This document shows, piece by piece, positions 1 through 10,838 of a DNA stretch of 64,000 nucleotides. Position numbers and translations under genes: made by a program. The stretch lies in the NCBI GenBank assembly GCA_011033025.1, contig WFMF01000252.1, positions 186,001-250,000 of the forward strand, in the 5' to 3' direction. The stretch comes from Beroe forskalii. Its lineage: Eukaryota; Ctenophora; Nuda; Beroida; Beroidae. Position 1 is the stretch's first letter. Every line of letters starts with the position of its first letter. The notes below the pieces were generated by a model. It was not told where the DNA came from. It saw only the letters and a program-made list of their open reading frames with translations, and did not search any database.

Positions 1-216
1 GAGCTGTTTGAAGAGGTTGGGAGAGGACTTGAAAGTACCATCCATCACCCAGTCGTTGCAGTCCACCATGGCAGAGGCATTGGTGGCAGTTCCCCAAAGG
101 AAGGATCTTCTGGTCTGTTCTGAGTAGCCGGAGTCCCAGAGCATGAGGCACTCCTTGTTGTGGGAGAGGATGTCTGGGGGAGCAGGGATGCTTGTCAGCT
201 GCCTCGTTAAGATGTT
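1..216 (-). mobile_element. MULE-like transposase fragment, cut by the window edge
   Basis: The minus strand is open across this stretch and reads as the start of a Mutator-like (MULE) transposase domain. The key block is VMDGTFKSSPNLFKQL, preceded by RRSFLWGT. Transposases of this group typically show an R-[ILF]-L-[IF]-x-T stretch followed by W-x-x-DGTFK-x-x-P-x-F-x-QL, whose Asp is the first catalytic acid. The frame closes on its 5' side at a stop near 217-219 and runs off the window on its 3' side, so length and intactness cannot be judged. GC is higher than in the flanks. A related but decayed fragment lies at 61655-61830. Confidence 0.7.
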
Positions 217-463
217 TTAGTGGTGTCATGGCCCTGCATGGCGTAGCATACGACATCGTCTCGCATCATGAGAACATCCCATCTCGTCCAATCTCGTCAG
301 TATCGGGCCCCATCACCCTATCAGTGATGTGCTGATGTTAAACCTAGGACTTGGGTCAAATCACATGATTTTGTACCTACATCAATCGGGGAACCTTGCC
401 GTATAATCATCAAATGTAAACACAGTAGTTCCCCTTTACTTTGGAATAAAATTGTGTCTGACT

Positions 464-565
464 TTCGGACAAATGTCCGAATTCGGACAGTTGTCCGACA
501 CGGATATTTGTCCGAATAGCTAATTTCAGGTGTCGGACAAATGTCCGTGTCGGACAAATGTCCTA
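464..565. repeat. Array of short palindromes around GGACAAATGTCC
   Basis: Four or five copies of a 16-18 bp near-palindrome occur in 100 bp: TTCGGACAAATGTCCGAA at 464-481, a GTT-centre variant at 483-499, a degenerate copy at 500-517, and two copies in tandem at about 530-565. They lie about 250 bp beyond the 5' edge of the MULE-like frame. They may therefore be terminal or subterminal transposase-binding repeats of that element; this is inferred from position only. Confidence 0.7.
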
Positions 566-716
566 GAATCTTCCGCCTTGTCCCCCTCTTCTTCTTCACT
601 GGCCAACTTTACTTGGCTCTCCTTCACTCGCCATTTCTTCCGACAACACACTATTGTTCATCTGCTTCTCCCTGATTTATACGACGTAGCAACCATACGC
701 AAACAATATACGCTCA

Positions 717-760
717 CTGATGACGTCATTATCATGACTTTAAATGGTGCGCAGTTCATA
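717..760 (-). mobile_element. CRE-MITE copy, decayed
   Basis: The core TGACGTCATTATCATG is intact at 721, followed by the usual TTTAAATGGTG spacer. The second arm and outer ends are hardly recognisable. Confidence 0.6.
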
Positions 761-927
761 CCGAATCAAGTACAATAATATCCAGTGATACTTATAATTT
801 ACCATCGCATTCTTTTCCTGCCACGCTGTACCACTTATTGTCCTGTTAAAGTGCAGGTGTCCTATTATTTATATATATATATTTATATCGATACTTTAGT
901 ATTGATAACGAGTGAAATATTCCGTCT

Positions 928-1015
928 CACGTGACTTATCATTCAGCCAATCGTAGGTCGGAGATTTCGCTGATTAACCCAATCAGACTGCAAGAATTTC
1001 GCCGATTTAGCCAAT
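928..1015. promoter_or_regulatory. CACGTG plus three CCAAT boxes at exact 32-bp spacing
   Basis: CACGTG lies at 928-933 and CCAAT starts at 947, 979 and 1011, so both intervals are exactly 32 bp. The two 32-bp units also share a TTTCGC-GATT segment, so this is a diverged tandem repeat as well as a phased NF-Y-type site cluster. No gene is recognised nearby. Confidence 0.5.
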
Positions 1016-1127
1016 GGGGGACGTGTTATCGATTATCAGATAGTTTGGAAATGCTTACTCTTGTAAGAACAATATAATAGGATGAGTCCATATATCCTCG
1101 GTTGGTATATACAGCACCTGGAACAGC

Positions 1128-1190
1128 CTGGTTTTAATGACGTCATTATCACATATTAACATGGGGCGTTACTGACGCATAACCCCCGTG
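1128..1190 (-). mobile_element. CRE-MITE copy
   Basis: TGACGTCATTATCA starts at 1138. The second arm survives as ACTGACG near 1171, followed by a C-rich end instead of the usual CCGCC. Confidence 0.65.
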
Positions 1191-3490
1191 TCCCCTGCTC
1201 AGAGCTCAGTCTGTGAAATACAACAAGAAAAGCTGGCACCCACCTGTCAGGCTGTTAATTGCTACAATTAACCACCCTCACGTGATGTGGTGATTTATAG
1301 TTAGTGGGGGCAATATAGATGATATGGATATTATTCAAAATAGTAAATACTGAGGATAATTTGATATTAAATATATATCAGTAAGTACTCTGAGGCAGAT
1401 GGTTTTTGAAGGGTGTCATGAGAAAGTGCGAATGGTTCCGGGATTCGTTATATATCTACCCATCATGTGGGCTATGAGAGGTCATCGGGCTGAGAACTGA
1501 GATGATGTGGGCTTGTGAACCAATATCGGGTGAAGTAGATTATTTATCCCGGTGGAGAAATTCCAAGATGTAACTTCCAGGTCTCTTTCTGGTTCCTCCA
1601 TAATTCACACATTTGAATTGTGCCGATTTTTGCGTCACATAATTATCATATGCAAGAGCGTCACTCCATACTCTTACATTCCCGAACAGAAAAAGTGAGA
1701 CTCAGGTTTTATTGCCACTGTCGCACAGGTTTTATTCCGAAGTTTTCCCAAACAAATTTATTTTGTAAAGTCATAGATTATTCCCAACGTCAGTTACAAA
1801 TCAATCTCAACCTCATTCATCGTAACCAAGTCAAGTCATTCATGGTAATTGGGAATAGATTAACTTTTAATTGAAAACTGGCCAATCATTAACCCAATTT
1901 GAATTGACGACTTTCCTTCTTCATATTTAATTAGTTTTATTTAATAGTTCCCAATAAATCGTTGTGTTTGGAAACCCATAAAATATCAATTTTAATTGTT
2001 AAAAGGATAAACACCTCTCGCAAAACTTAAATTACATTGCAATAGCAAACTAATTATTGATTAACCATCAATTTAATTCGATTAAGTTCCATCCAAATTG
2101 AGTTAGGATTAGAGTCAGTCCCTTCTCAATTATCCTTTTGATGAAACACCTTGGTTCAAGGAAATAGCAGAAAATGAAGCACGCTGTCTACAGAAATGTT
2201 TAATTTGGTGAAACAAAAAAGACAATTTAGCGTAAAATTAAGCACTGGTAGGGCGATGAATAATGCTTCATTTGGTATTGCGCTTTCTAAATTTTCGTAC
2301 TTCACGATATTTCTTTGATAAGATACAGAAACTTCAAATTTCACCTTTGAGCTTTGTAAAGCTTCATTCCACTAGTTGAAGTAAGTCAAATAATTCGAAA
2401 TATTTGATATCAAATTTCTCTATTAAAATCACCTAGCATCCACCCTCTATTCTTGTTTCTTTGTATGGACTAGCCCCTGCTTGATCATTGAACCTACGTT
2501 TAAATTTTGAAACTAATTCGATCTGAATCATGCGTGGAGCGTGGGTTGTTAAAATCAGAATCGAGACATTTATTGTACTGGATTCGGTCCAAAATTCTAA
2601 AAATTTTTAACTTTCTGTTCAGAAGTCGCGCGCAACAATTTTAATTTTTGGCAGTATTTGAACTTGCTTCGTTATAAATCAATGAATGAAAGTCTGGCAT
2701 GTTACACAAAATTTTTCGACAAGAAATATCAAATTATCATGCACTTCTTGGGAAAGGGAATTTTAATTTACAAAATTCATCGACAGCTTTCATAGTCCAT
2801 TTCCTGTGATCAACCAATCCCAATCGCATCTCACCATTAAACGCTCCTTCTGATTGGTCCTTCTTTAGACCACTCAGCTGGCTCCATTTCGCAAGACCAG
2901 ATTTCTATTGGCTATCACACTTCATCTGACGTCATGAAAAGAGATCTGTATGCTTTATTATGGGGCAATAAATCGGTTTTATACCAAACAATGGAGATTT
3001 ACTAAAATCTCGACCTGTATAATAATACGAAGTTCAGTGACCATCACAAAACAGGCTCGACCCTCCATGGCACATGTCGAACTACTTTGCAATAGGTAAT
3101 GTAGTCGTAACACAAGAATAGTTTTTGTATAATATATAAACTTCTTGCTTGCGTTGACATTGAGATCTAATGCAATTCAATATAGATTTATATATGCTGT
3201 GAAGGGACAATACCCGCTTGGGAGTGAGGTCAGGGCTATGGTTTAAGCATGTCAACCAGTAGTGTCAAACCTTTTAATATTTTAACATATAAACCACTAT
3301 CATATATATGATAATGCAGGGCACCGAAGCTATCACTAAAACACGCTCTATTGACATCAACACAATACAAATCGGGGGAGAAGTTTTGTATTGTTACTAT
3401 CGCACAAGTTTTAAATTAAATATATATATACGTCCCTTTTAGTAGCGTACATAACTCGTGTCACAGTGAATTGTGAGCACCCTTTTGTTG
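1191..3490. other. AT-rich intergenic stretch, no gene seen
   Basis: No recognisable coding sequence; the longest open frames (62-84 codons) have no domain or compositional signal. A loose group of CCAAT/ATTGG motifs (2814, 2820, 2853, 2907) lies just before a lone TGACGTCA at about 2930. That site lacks MITE arms. Confidence 0.5.
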
Positions 3491-3494
3491 AGTT

Positions 3495-3582
3495 GCGTGA
3501 GAAGAGTTAGCGTAGAAGAGTGACGTCATTATCAGGGTTTAGAATGGGAGTTGATGACGTCACATCGCCTGCTATTCGCACC
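3495..3582 (-). mobile_element. CRE-MITE copy with both arms
   Basis: TGACGTCATTATCAGGGTTT at 3521 and GTTGATGACGTCA at 3550 form the two inner arms. Outer remnants GCGTGAGAAG (3495) and ATCGCCTGCTATTCGC (3564-3579) match the family ends loosely. This is one of two copies in which both arms carry a full TGACGTCA. Confidence 0.75.
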
Positions 3583-3943
3583 CTTCATACGGCACAGATC
3601 TAACTTCATCCATTAAATTAAACAGGTTGAGCGATGCACTATAGCATGTTTGACATGTGCTTTGTTTATTGTTCAGGCTATATTGAACATTGTCCCTCCA
3701 TCGGACATGTATTTAGTAAATATATTTGATGACATTTATTTATTGATAGTGTAATGGTGTCTTCTGTAGACGTCATGAAAATATGGTTTTAGTAAGAAAG
3801 TTTTAAGTGGTTGATTTGTCAGGAAATATGGAACAGTTGGTTGGAAGCTGATATTTCTCTTACTAAATCTTGGAATTTCCGTGATGAGAAGCAGTGTCAA
3901 GATAGCATATTCCTCCAAGTTCTTTTCAATGAAATAGCATCGA

Positions 3944-4016
3944 GAAGTTTCGATTCAGAAGTTTCGATTTTCAGAAGTTTCGATTCGGAAGTTTCGACTC
4001 AGAAGTTTCTGATTAA
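3944..4016. repeat. Short tandem repeat of CAGAAGTTTCGATT
   Basis: About five units of AGAAGTTTCGATT-C follow one another with small variations (TTTT insertion, CGG, GACT). Unit length is about 15 bp. It yields an unremarkable Ser/Phe-rich open frame that is not taken as a gene. Confidence 0.7.
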
Positions 4017-4314
4017 GATTTAAGAAGTTGGTATTTCCTCGTGACTTTAGCCATATCCGTGTCAGACCATGCTATTTATTACCATCAGTCCGTTAGAACA
4101 TAGATCAACTTCAAATAATAACTAATCAATCTTCTAACTGTTAAACTCTTCTCCATGATGCAAACCAATCTGATGAAACATATTAATAATATAATCAGCT
4201 TTTTTAATTAACAATATATGTAATTCAAATTTAAACAATAATCTTCCAATACATCCGCTAGATACATATACGTAACCAAAACTTTGACCAGCCCGCATCT
4301 ATATCATCTGAGCG

Positions 4315-4360
4315 ATTGATATTAGCGTCATTATCATAGCTGAAAACAGGAAATTAGCAA
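4315..4360 (-). mobile_element. CRE-MITE remnant
   Basis: GCGTCATTATCATAGC at 4325 is the core with TGA changed to AGC; the other arm is lost. Confidence 0.45.
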
Positions 4361-4940
4361 TGAAATTGGGCCGCTGTCCTGCACCCTACACTATATTTTA
4401 CAATGTTTGTTACAACCCCAAATATCTCATTATAGGTTGGCACCCTGCAGTTGAGATCTATATAACGCCGTTAAACTATTGGAAGAATATATATGAATTC
4501 AATTCCAACTCAATTATATGTGGTTTAAACTTACCGTTTAACCGTAAATTAAGCCTGGCGACTTCACTCTTCCTTGCCGGTGAAAGGGGACCAGAGCGGA
4601 TTTCCATTAGATAATCATGTTTATATATATATATATACGCGAATTAAAGGGCTCTCTTTGCAGCTATAATATTTTTGCAAGTTGCAAGTTTAAACGTGGA
4701 TTATCACCCCATTATAATTTGTAAAGTAAGCCCACAGGGTTGCAGGACTGTATGAATTTATATATGAACCATTCAGTTCACCCCTAAAAATATATAGATT
4801 TTAATGTATTATATATATGTAGCTTGTCTTTGATCTTTATGATTTGAAAGATCTTTGCTTAAAATGTTGTAAAACGCGGGGTGAAACATTTAAATCGCAT
4901 AGACTAAAAGGGGCATTACTATTTGTCACCCCCGGATTGG

Positions 4941-5002
4941 AGGCGGTTTAGCGTCATCAGCTCACCATGTTAAACCATGATAATGACGTCACTCCAACGC
5001 TC
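4941..5002 (+). mobile_element. CRE-MITE copy
   Basis: Starts with AGGCGGTTTAGCGTCATCA, then the CTCACCATGTTAAACC spacer and ATGATAATGACGTCACT. The right outer arm ends at CCAACGC. A good representative of the inner half of the family. Confidence 0.8.
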
Positions 5003-5167
5003 ATATCTCTTAAACGTGACCTGTGGGTGACTCAAAACGTGCCAGGGAAACCCATGATATTTCTCAACGATTTGTCAGGAGACACACATATTTTGGGAGA
5101 AGAGACAGCGGAAATATATTTTAAATGAGTAGTGGCAAATTGTGTGACAACAGTGGTTTGGTAATTT

Positions 5168-5402
5168 ACAACAAGTCTTTTTAGTCGCCAGGGCAAGATG
5201 CTTTGACCTTCCTTCAGCTGGTCCTTATAACTGAAAAAGTCTTATAATTTCAACTGATTTCAACTAAGTTGTTCATATCCACCGAACCATAAACACTTGC
5301 AACAAGTCTTTTGAGTCGTCAGGGCAAAGATCCTCTGACTGGTCTTGATAACTGAAAAAGTCCTATTATTTCAACTGATTTCAACTAAGTTCATATCCAT
5401 CG
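5168..5402 (+). repeat. Direct tandem duplication, about 120 bp, two copies
   Basis: ACAAGTCTTTTTAGTCGCC (5169) and ACAAGTCTTTTGAGTCGTC (about 5300) open two similar blocks. Both pass through AACTGAAAAAGTC and AACTGATTTCAACTAAGTT and end near CATATCCA. Small indels separate the copies. Confidence 0.75.
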
Positions 5403-5950
5403 TCCGGCAAGTCAGAGCACTTGAAGTTTGAATGAAATATCTGGTCACACGTTATTTTGATTGAACTGCCAAATAAACTGCTTACCAGGAGTCAATCTTC
5501 AGGGTTTAATTTACCCCAGGATCTATTTAACAGGAAGTCACCTAATACATGAATTAGTTTGACAGGTGACTTCGAAAATTAAAAGTTGGTGAGAACGATT
5601 AACGTCAGACCGCCAGCTCTCCCCCCAGTTGGGGTTAACAAAATGCATCCTCTATCAAAATATCTGATTGGGAATTTTTAGATGAATTAAAACCTCATAT
5701 GTTTGTCTAATGCATATGGTTGTGCCTGACTATAATAAGCAAAAATGGCTGTTTTTAATTTGAAGTTTCAAGAAAGTCAAATTATATTATGCTGTTCATA
5801 TTATATGATTATGAACTCAAATATAATTTCTAATTAAAACGGACTTGGTTTGGTTAGAGGGCTGCAGCAGCGTTTAGACTTATTATAGTACGTTTATCAA
5901 GCAGTCCACCTAAATACGTTTAATCTAGCTGGATTTTATTATCTGATAGT

Positions 5951-6036
5951 TGTATTTTAAACCGAGGTTTCTTGAAATTTTGATTGACACTTTTGCGACA
6001 AGATCAAAATTTCAAGAAACCTCGGTTTAAAATACA
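5951..6036. repeat. Perfect 34-bp inverted repeat (hairpin, 18-nt loop)
   Basis: Arms at 5951-5984 and 6003-6036 are exact reverse complements over 34 bp and contain ACCGAGGTTTCTTG. The loop is 5985-6002. The hairpin sits between two copies of ATCTGATAGTT (about 5941 and 6082). It could be a small foldback element or the template of a long hairpin RNA. No coding role is likely, although an 80-codon frame crosses it. Confidence 0.85.
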
Positions 6037-6270
6037 TTTATCATGCGACTTATATCAAACATCCCAATCCGCAAACTACATATCTGATAGTTCCCGGAAA
6101 ATTTCAACATTAAATAATGTTATAGTTTCCACATCTGTTTACTTTTTGAGAATTGGTGTTCTTCCAGTATGCCCAAATTTCTCCGCTCCATTAGCTCAAT
6201 TTATCGGGAATAATCCGGAACAATAACAAGATAAAACCTTTTCACTTTGAGAGCCGTGCAAATAGCCTCC

Positions 6271-6712
6271 CTCAGCTCGGCAGTTTTCTACACGTTATCA
6301 GTATTAAACCAACCAGTAAATTTTAGCTTTATTAATCGCACTACTGATGTAGTGTCGTTCAAAGTTTGCGTATAAACAAATTTGAGCGAAACGCCACACA
6401 ATTTATAGAAATCCCGTCTTCTTTTGTTACCACGTTTTGAGTCTGGGTTTGTGTTGAGAAACACAATTTGTTTTCATATGACCTCGCTCAGCTCGGCAGT
6501 TTTCTACACGTTATCAGTCTTAAACCAACAAGTAACTGTAAAAATAGCTTTATTAATCAGTGACCAGCTCATCGCTCTATACTGATATAATAGCCCGTTC
6601 AAAGTTTGCGTATAAACAAATTTGAACGAAACGCCTCACAATAAAGGAACCCGTTATTAATTTGTCACCACTTCATGATTCTGGGTTTGCGTTGAGAAAC
6701 ACAATTTGTTTA
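6271..6712 (+). repeat. Direct tandem duplication, about 216-238 bp, two copies
   Basis: CTCAGCTCGGCAGTTTTCTA occurs at 6271 and 6487. Further shared blocks are CAAAGTTTGCGTATAAACAA and GTTGAGAAACACAATTTGTT (6453 and 6691). Indels make the second copy about 20 bp longer. No coding potential seen. Confidence 0.8.
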
Positions 6713-6719
6713 AGTCAAC

Positions 6720-8220
6720 ATTTGGCACAACAGTTCGGAAGTAATTCTAGCCCGGTATAAAATTCATACTCCACCCTGGCAACTGAACAAGGTTCAGAAA
6801 CCATTAAAACGCGTTTAGAACAATTTCCAGGAACTGTTCAAAGCTATTTAGAACAAAATACCACATAACTCTTTATAAAACCAACTTCATTAACTTTGCA
6901 ATCCCTTCGAAATCTAATTCTAAACTTCCTCGGCCGACTGCTTAACCTCCCTTAAGACTATGTGTTCTGGAACTGAATTACATAATAATCATTTCACAAT
7001 AATGAGAAATTGAGAAGTTCGAAAATCTCATAACCTCGGTTCTCAGAAATCAGCAAGGAATTGTTGAGCCAGTTTTCCCACCATTCAGGAATTATAGAAA
7101 TGTAGAGCAAGTTTTCGAATTTCGGAAACCTCGTCTCAAACCCGACTGTAGAAACAACACCGTTCGGAACTCTTTCTCATGTACCCGAAAATTCAAATTT
7201 TCTTTCATATGATTCTTAGGTTACTTTCTGAAATTCCACAGCGTCGGGTTCTAAAAACCCGCCAAAAATTGATGAGCCAATTCTCCAGAACTTCGTTTCA
7301 CAATCATAAACCTAGGAAATCTTTAGCCGTTCTGTTCATTTTAGACCTCCAGAAATTGTAGATATGCTAAACCAGAAACCTCACAACTCTTGATTTGATA
7401 GCTCGCAAAGATTGCATAACCCCTTTCAGAACTCCGGAAGTCTTCCGAAGAAGCGTAAACCCACGGCGATGCCCCATTAACAGCCCTTCAGAATATAGTG
7501 TGCCCTCCAAGCGTGCCCCGGGTGACCATTTAATTTTCAATTATCGTCTCAAAGTGTTAGCAAGCATCCAGCTATATTTCTTTGGTTAAATCAAAATGGG
7601 GTGGAAAACGTATTTAGTATATTATTTAAATGTCAATTTTATATATATATCCATTTTCTCTGGGACGGATTTTGTGTCTTGGCTACATCAAAGAAACGTC
7701 AAATAATTCCACTTTTAATCATTGATATTTGACAAGTCAATCCACCACCGCTGGGGTGTCAGGCAGTTCTCTGAAGATTCTACGTATAATAGAGGATATT
7801 CTATATAAATACTTTAAAGAATCTCACATATTTTCAATCCTTCGAATAATAACCCTCGTAGATTTTAAATAAAAGGTACCTATATTTTGAAAGGTCCAAC
7901 ATGGTTTGACGTTGACTAGCTCGCTAGGCAATCTAACTGAATCTTATCAAATTCAAGCTAATATGGTATAGATTTGTTTAAAAGACTTGAAATATAAAGT
8001 TTAATTAAAACATAATCCCCTGCTCTCAGTTGGCGCTTCAGGCTAATTATACACGCAATTATTGGAGCTCCTCGATTTCTATGGGAAACCTTTCACTGGA
8101 CCTTATAGAGCATATTTGACAGTTAATTTCAAATGTCAAACGAAAATATGCGAGGTTTGTTAAAGGGGTGTGCAAAGGTAGCTTGAGATCGGGGAACTGT
8201 TAAATTCCCAGATCGTGGAA
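6720..8220. other. Intergenic, no gene seen
   Basis: Loose, diverged repetition of CAGAAAT and AACCTCG motifs between about 6950 and 7400, then plain AT-rich sequence. Two frames of 60-64 codons have no recognisable features. Confidence 0.45.
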
Positions 8221-8226
8221 TCAGAA

Positions 8227-8407
8227 GTTCGGATGCTCCATTGTCAGACTTTATACTCCGCGCACGAGAAATAGGCGGATCAACGTCATCAACTCACTAC
8301 ATAATCATATGATAATGACGTCATCCTACCCGCCTATTTCCCGCGCGTGGCGTATAATAGAACTTGAGTTCGGATGCTCCCTTGTCAGACTTTATAATAG
8401 AACTTGA
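8227..8407 (+). repeat. 40-bp tandem duplication: one copy carries a CRE-MITE, the other looks empty
   Basis: GTTCGGATGCTCC starts at 8227 and 8368. Both copies continue through TTGTCAGACTTTATA to ATAGAACTTGAG. In the first, the sequence is interrupted after TTTATA by the MITE at 8256-8352. In the second it is continuous at 8391-8399. Confidence 0.85.
8256..8352 (+). mobile_element. CRE-MITE, near full length, with flanking TATA
   Basis: Outer arms CGAGAAATAGGCGG (left) and CCGCCTATTTCCCGCG (right) are strong inverted repeats, with CTCC/GGCG at the tips. Inner parts are CAACGTCATCAACTCAC and ATGATAATGACGTCATC. TATA stands on both sides (8252-8255, 8353-8356). The neighbouring duplicate has a single TATA, so the target duplication is TATA, or TA if the tips are longer. 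Confidence 0.9.
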
Positions 8408-8533
8408 GATCTGAGATCTCGCTGTTCGCTGTAAGGTCTGGAAGACACATAATTATAGGAGTGCAGATTCTTTGTCAAGCTGTGAACTTGAGATGTCTCT
8501 GTTCTTTGAGGCCTGCTAGATAAATTATTGGAG

Positions 8534-8940
8534 TATGGATACTTCTTAGGAAGTTGTCTTACTGTGGACCCACGCCAAAGTACGGATACTTCTTAGGAAG
8601 TTGTCTTACTGTGGACCCACGCCAACGTATTTTACTTCTTAGGAAGCCCAATTCCTAGGAAGTGGACCCACGCCAAAGTACGGATACTTCTTAGGAAGTT
8701 GTCTTACTGTGGACCCACGCCAAAGTACGGATACTTCTTAGGAAGTTGTCTTACTGTGGACCCACGCCAAAGTACGGATACTTCTTAGGAAGTTGTCTTA
8801 CTGTCCCATTCAACGTACTTGGGATACTTTTGGGGAAGTTGTCTTACTGTGGACCCATAATACGGATACTTCTTAGGAAGTTGTCATGGACCCCGCCAAA
8901 CCTCGTATTTTGAGATATGGACAGTGGACCCACGCCCTCA
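8534..8940 (+). repeat. 47-bp minisatellite, about nine units
   Basis: Units start at 8534, 8581, 8628, 8679, 8726, 8773, 8816 and 8861, plus a decayed last one. The full unit is 47 bp, with ACTTCTTAGGAAGT (a small hairpin) in its first half and GTGGACCCACGCCAAAG at its end. Units 1, 2, 4 and 5 are nearly identical; the flanking ones carry deletions. Confidence 0.9.
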
Positions 8941-9208
8941 GCATCTGTTCTTCAGTTAAAACTATATGTGACGGACCCAACCAAAAGATTCTTTGAAAGC
9001 TCACGAGCTCACGTATTTCTGCTGAAATAATGAGCTAATCTCCAATGTTGCAAGCCCTGATAAGCATGCTTCCCCGCCTGCACTGGATCCTGTCATTTTC
9101 AGTTAACCCATCACCTCCTTTCCCTTCACTGGGATTTGACAGTCGTATCAAAGTCACATCGCTAATTCCAACATTTAGGAAAAAAACCTCAGTCGTATTG
9201 ATCTCTTA

Positions 9209-9227
9209 GGCCGTCTTCAAGACGGCC
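9209..9227. repeat. 19-bp palindrome
   Basis: GGCCGTCTTCAAGACGGCC is a perfect inverted repeat with 9-bp arms and a single central base. It starts a stretch that has lost its reading frame (9240-9840) and that I could not identify. Confidence 0.6.
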
Positions 9228-10650
9228 CCTGAATATCAACGAGATATGTTTCTCAAACTACCTTCATCCCTGATGTTGAGCACAGGAGATATGAAGGGAC
9301 AAGTTCAGCCCTCATCGTACCATGGTTGAGGTATCGTGCTATGACGTCCTTCTTCTCAACCTTATGGATTTAAAAATGATCAAGCTCTGCTAAATCGTTT
9401 GTATAAGGATCCATTGACAATGACACATAGAAATGCTTCTCAAATCACCTTATGCCCTGTCAAGCTGGCACTCACTGCATTTGGATGTTTATAAGTGGAT
9501 GACTAAGGATTCTCATATTCAGGTTTTACATATTGAGCTATCTATAGACCCTGGTTTTGGATGAGGATCGTGCCTCGTTGCTAAATTATAGGGGCAAGAT
9601 TGATCTTGGCATGTTGATTGTTTTTAGCATTCTCAAAAATAAAATTAATCCTTCTCGATTTTTGTGAAGATAGCACTCGAGATTGGGTCCTGTCATACTA
9701 AGTACCCAAATGGGCTTTAGAACCTTTTAGCTTGAAGTTTCATGACATGTTCCGTGCTAAAGTGAGGCATCCTGAGAATTTGGCATGTTGGGATTTTAAT
9801 CCTTGTCAATTAACGTGTAGAGTGGTATTCAGGGGCTCTTTATAACCCCTTGTAAAGTTTCAAACCCTCGGCGCATGGACAAAAAAGGGGGCTACAAAGG
9901 TTGACAATGAAGGGTTGTCTTGCACTGAAAAAACCCTGAAGCGCGTGTGAGGCGGCCCTGTTTCGGCATGTCAATTTGTTCAAATGTTAACTAAAGAAAA
10001 ATTCTGAATGGAGTTGAAAATTAAAAGCTATGTAAGAAATCATAATTCTACAGACTTTGGGTGCATGATAACATGCTGGCCACCGATCTTAGCATAGCTA
10101 TCGTTCTGTTGTACCATTGAACTATTGAACCATTAGTGGTTTTCTGAGTTTGGATCCAACAATACCTCGCTATCAGCTTATTTACTTAGGTTAAACAAAG
10201 ATGGATTGGGAACAGACTCGATTTAAGGCAATTTAGCCCTCGGACCGCATTCTAAATTTCTCTGATGTCTCCTTGAACTGCTCAACTTAATTGAACTTGA
10301 AGAATCTTTGAAAGCCCAGGGATTTTGGTTATTAAAGTTGAGTTTACGTCCAATAATCAGCACCGCGAATAGATGCTTATATTTGGTGTTGTGTGATCAC
10401 TCAGTGGAATTAAAATCAAGTAAATTAGTCTGACGCAAAAGCACCCTCAAAATAAATGCCCTGTTGTGTGTGTCAAACATGTATGAGGTTTGCGATGATT
10501 AAATGGCGAATCAGGTTGGATTGACCAAACTGCACCAACATTGAAATATGCTCCCCTAACAGTGTCAGGAAGTGTTTTCAGGGTGCTCGAACCCAGTCAA
10601 TCCATTAATGCTCGCTGATTATTGACGGTTGATTGCCAACTGAAATGCTT
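9228..10650. other. Intergenic; possible decayed coding relic at 9240-9840
   Basis: From about 9240 to 9840 the base composition is less AT-rich than the surroundings and short open pieces follow one another in several frames. This is what a long-dead coding insertion would look like. No domain could be named. From 9850 to 10650 nothing is seen. Confidence 0.3.
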
Positions 10651-10656
10651 CTAAGT

Positions 10657-10838
10657 TAATGGCGTCATTATTATCGTTTCAAGAAGTTTTGAAATCACCA
10701 ATAGATGATATCAAACAGCATACGAGACTTTTAAATGCCTTTCGAGACGTTTTTGTGAGTGACAGTTCTGCGGATGAAAATTTTGGAGATTTTCAAAAAT
10801 TACCAATGTTAACGTATCGTATGATGATGACGTCATAT
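10657..10838. mobile_element. Possible interrupted CRE-MITE pair
   Basis: GGCGTCATTATTATCGTTT (about 10660) and GTATGATGATGACGTCAT (about 10819) look like two family arms in inverted order. They are separated by about 130 bp of unrelated sequence instead of the usual 20-30 bp. This is either an insertion inside a copy or two truncated copies. A 60-codon frame happens to span both. Confidence 0.35.

Noticed and set aside
5951-6036. The 34-bp hairpin as a microRNA gene
   Set aside because: Perfect long arms with no bulges and an AT-rich loop fit a foldback repeat better than a miRNA precursor; no conserved mature sequence recognised.
9225-9836. GCCCCTGAATATCA and its near-inverse 600 bp apart, as terminal repeats of an element
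   Set aside because: A 14-15 bp inverted match with one mismatch within 1 kb is expected several times by chance in 64 kb, and no target duplication was found.
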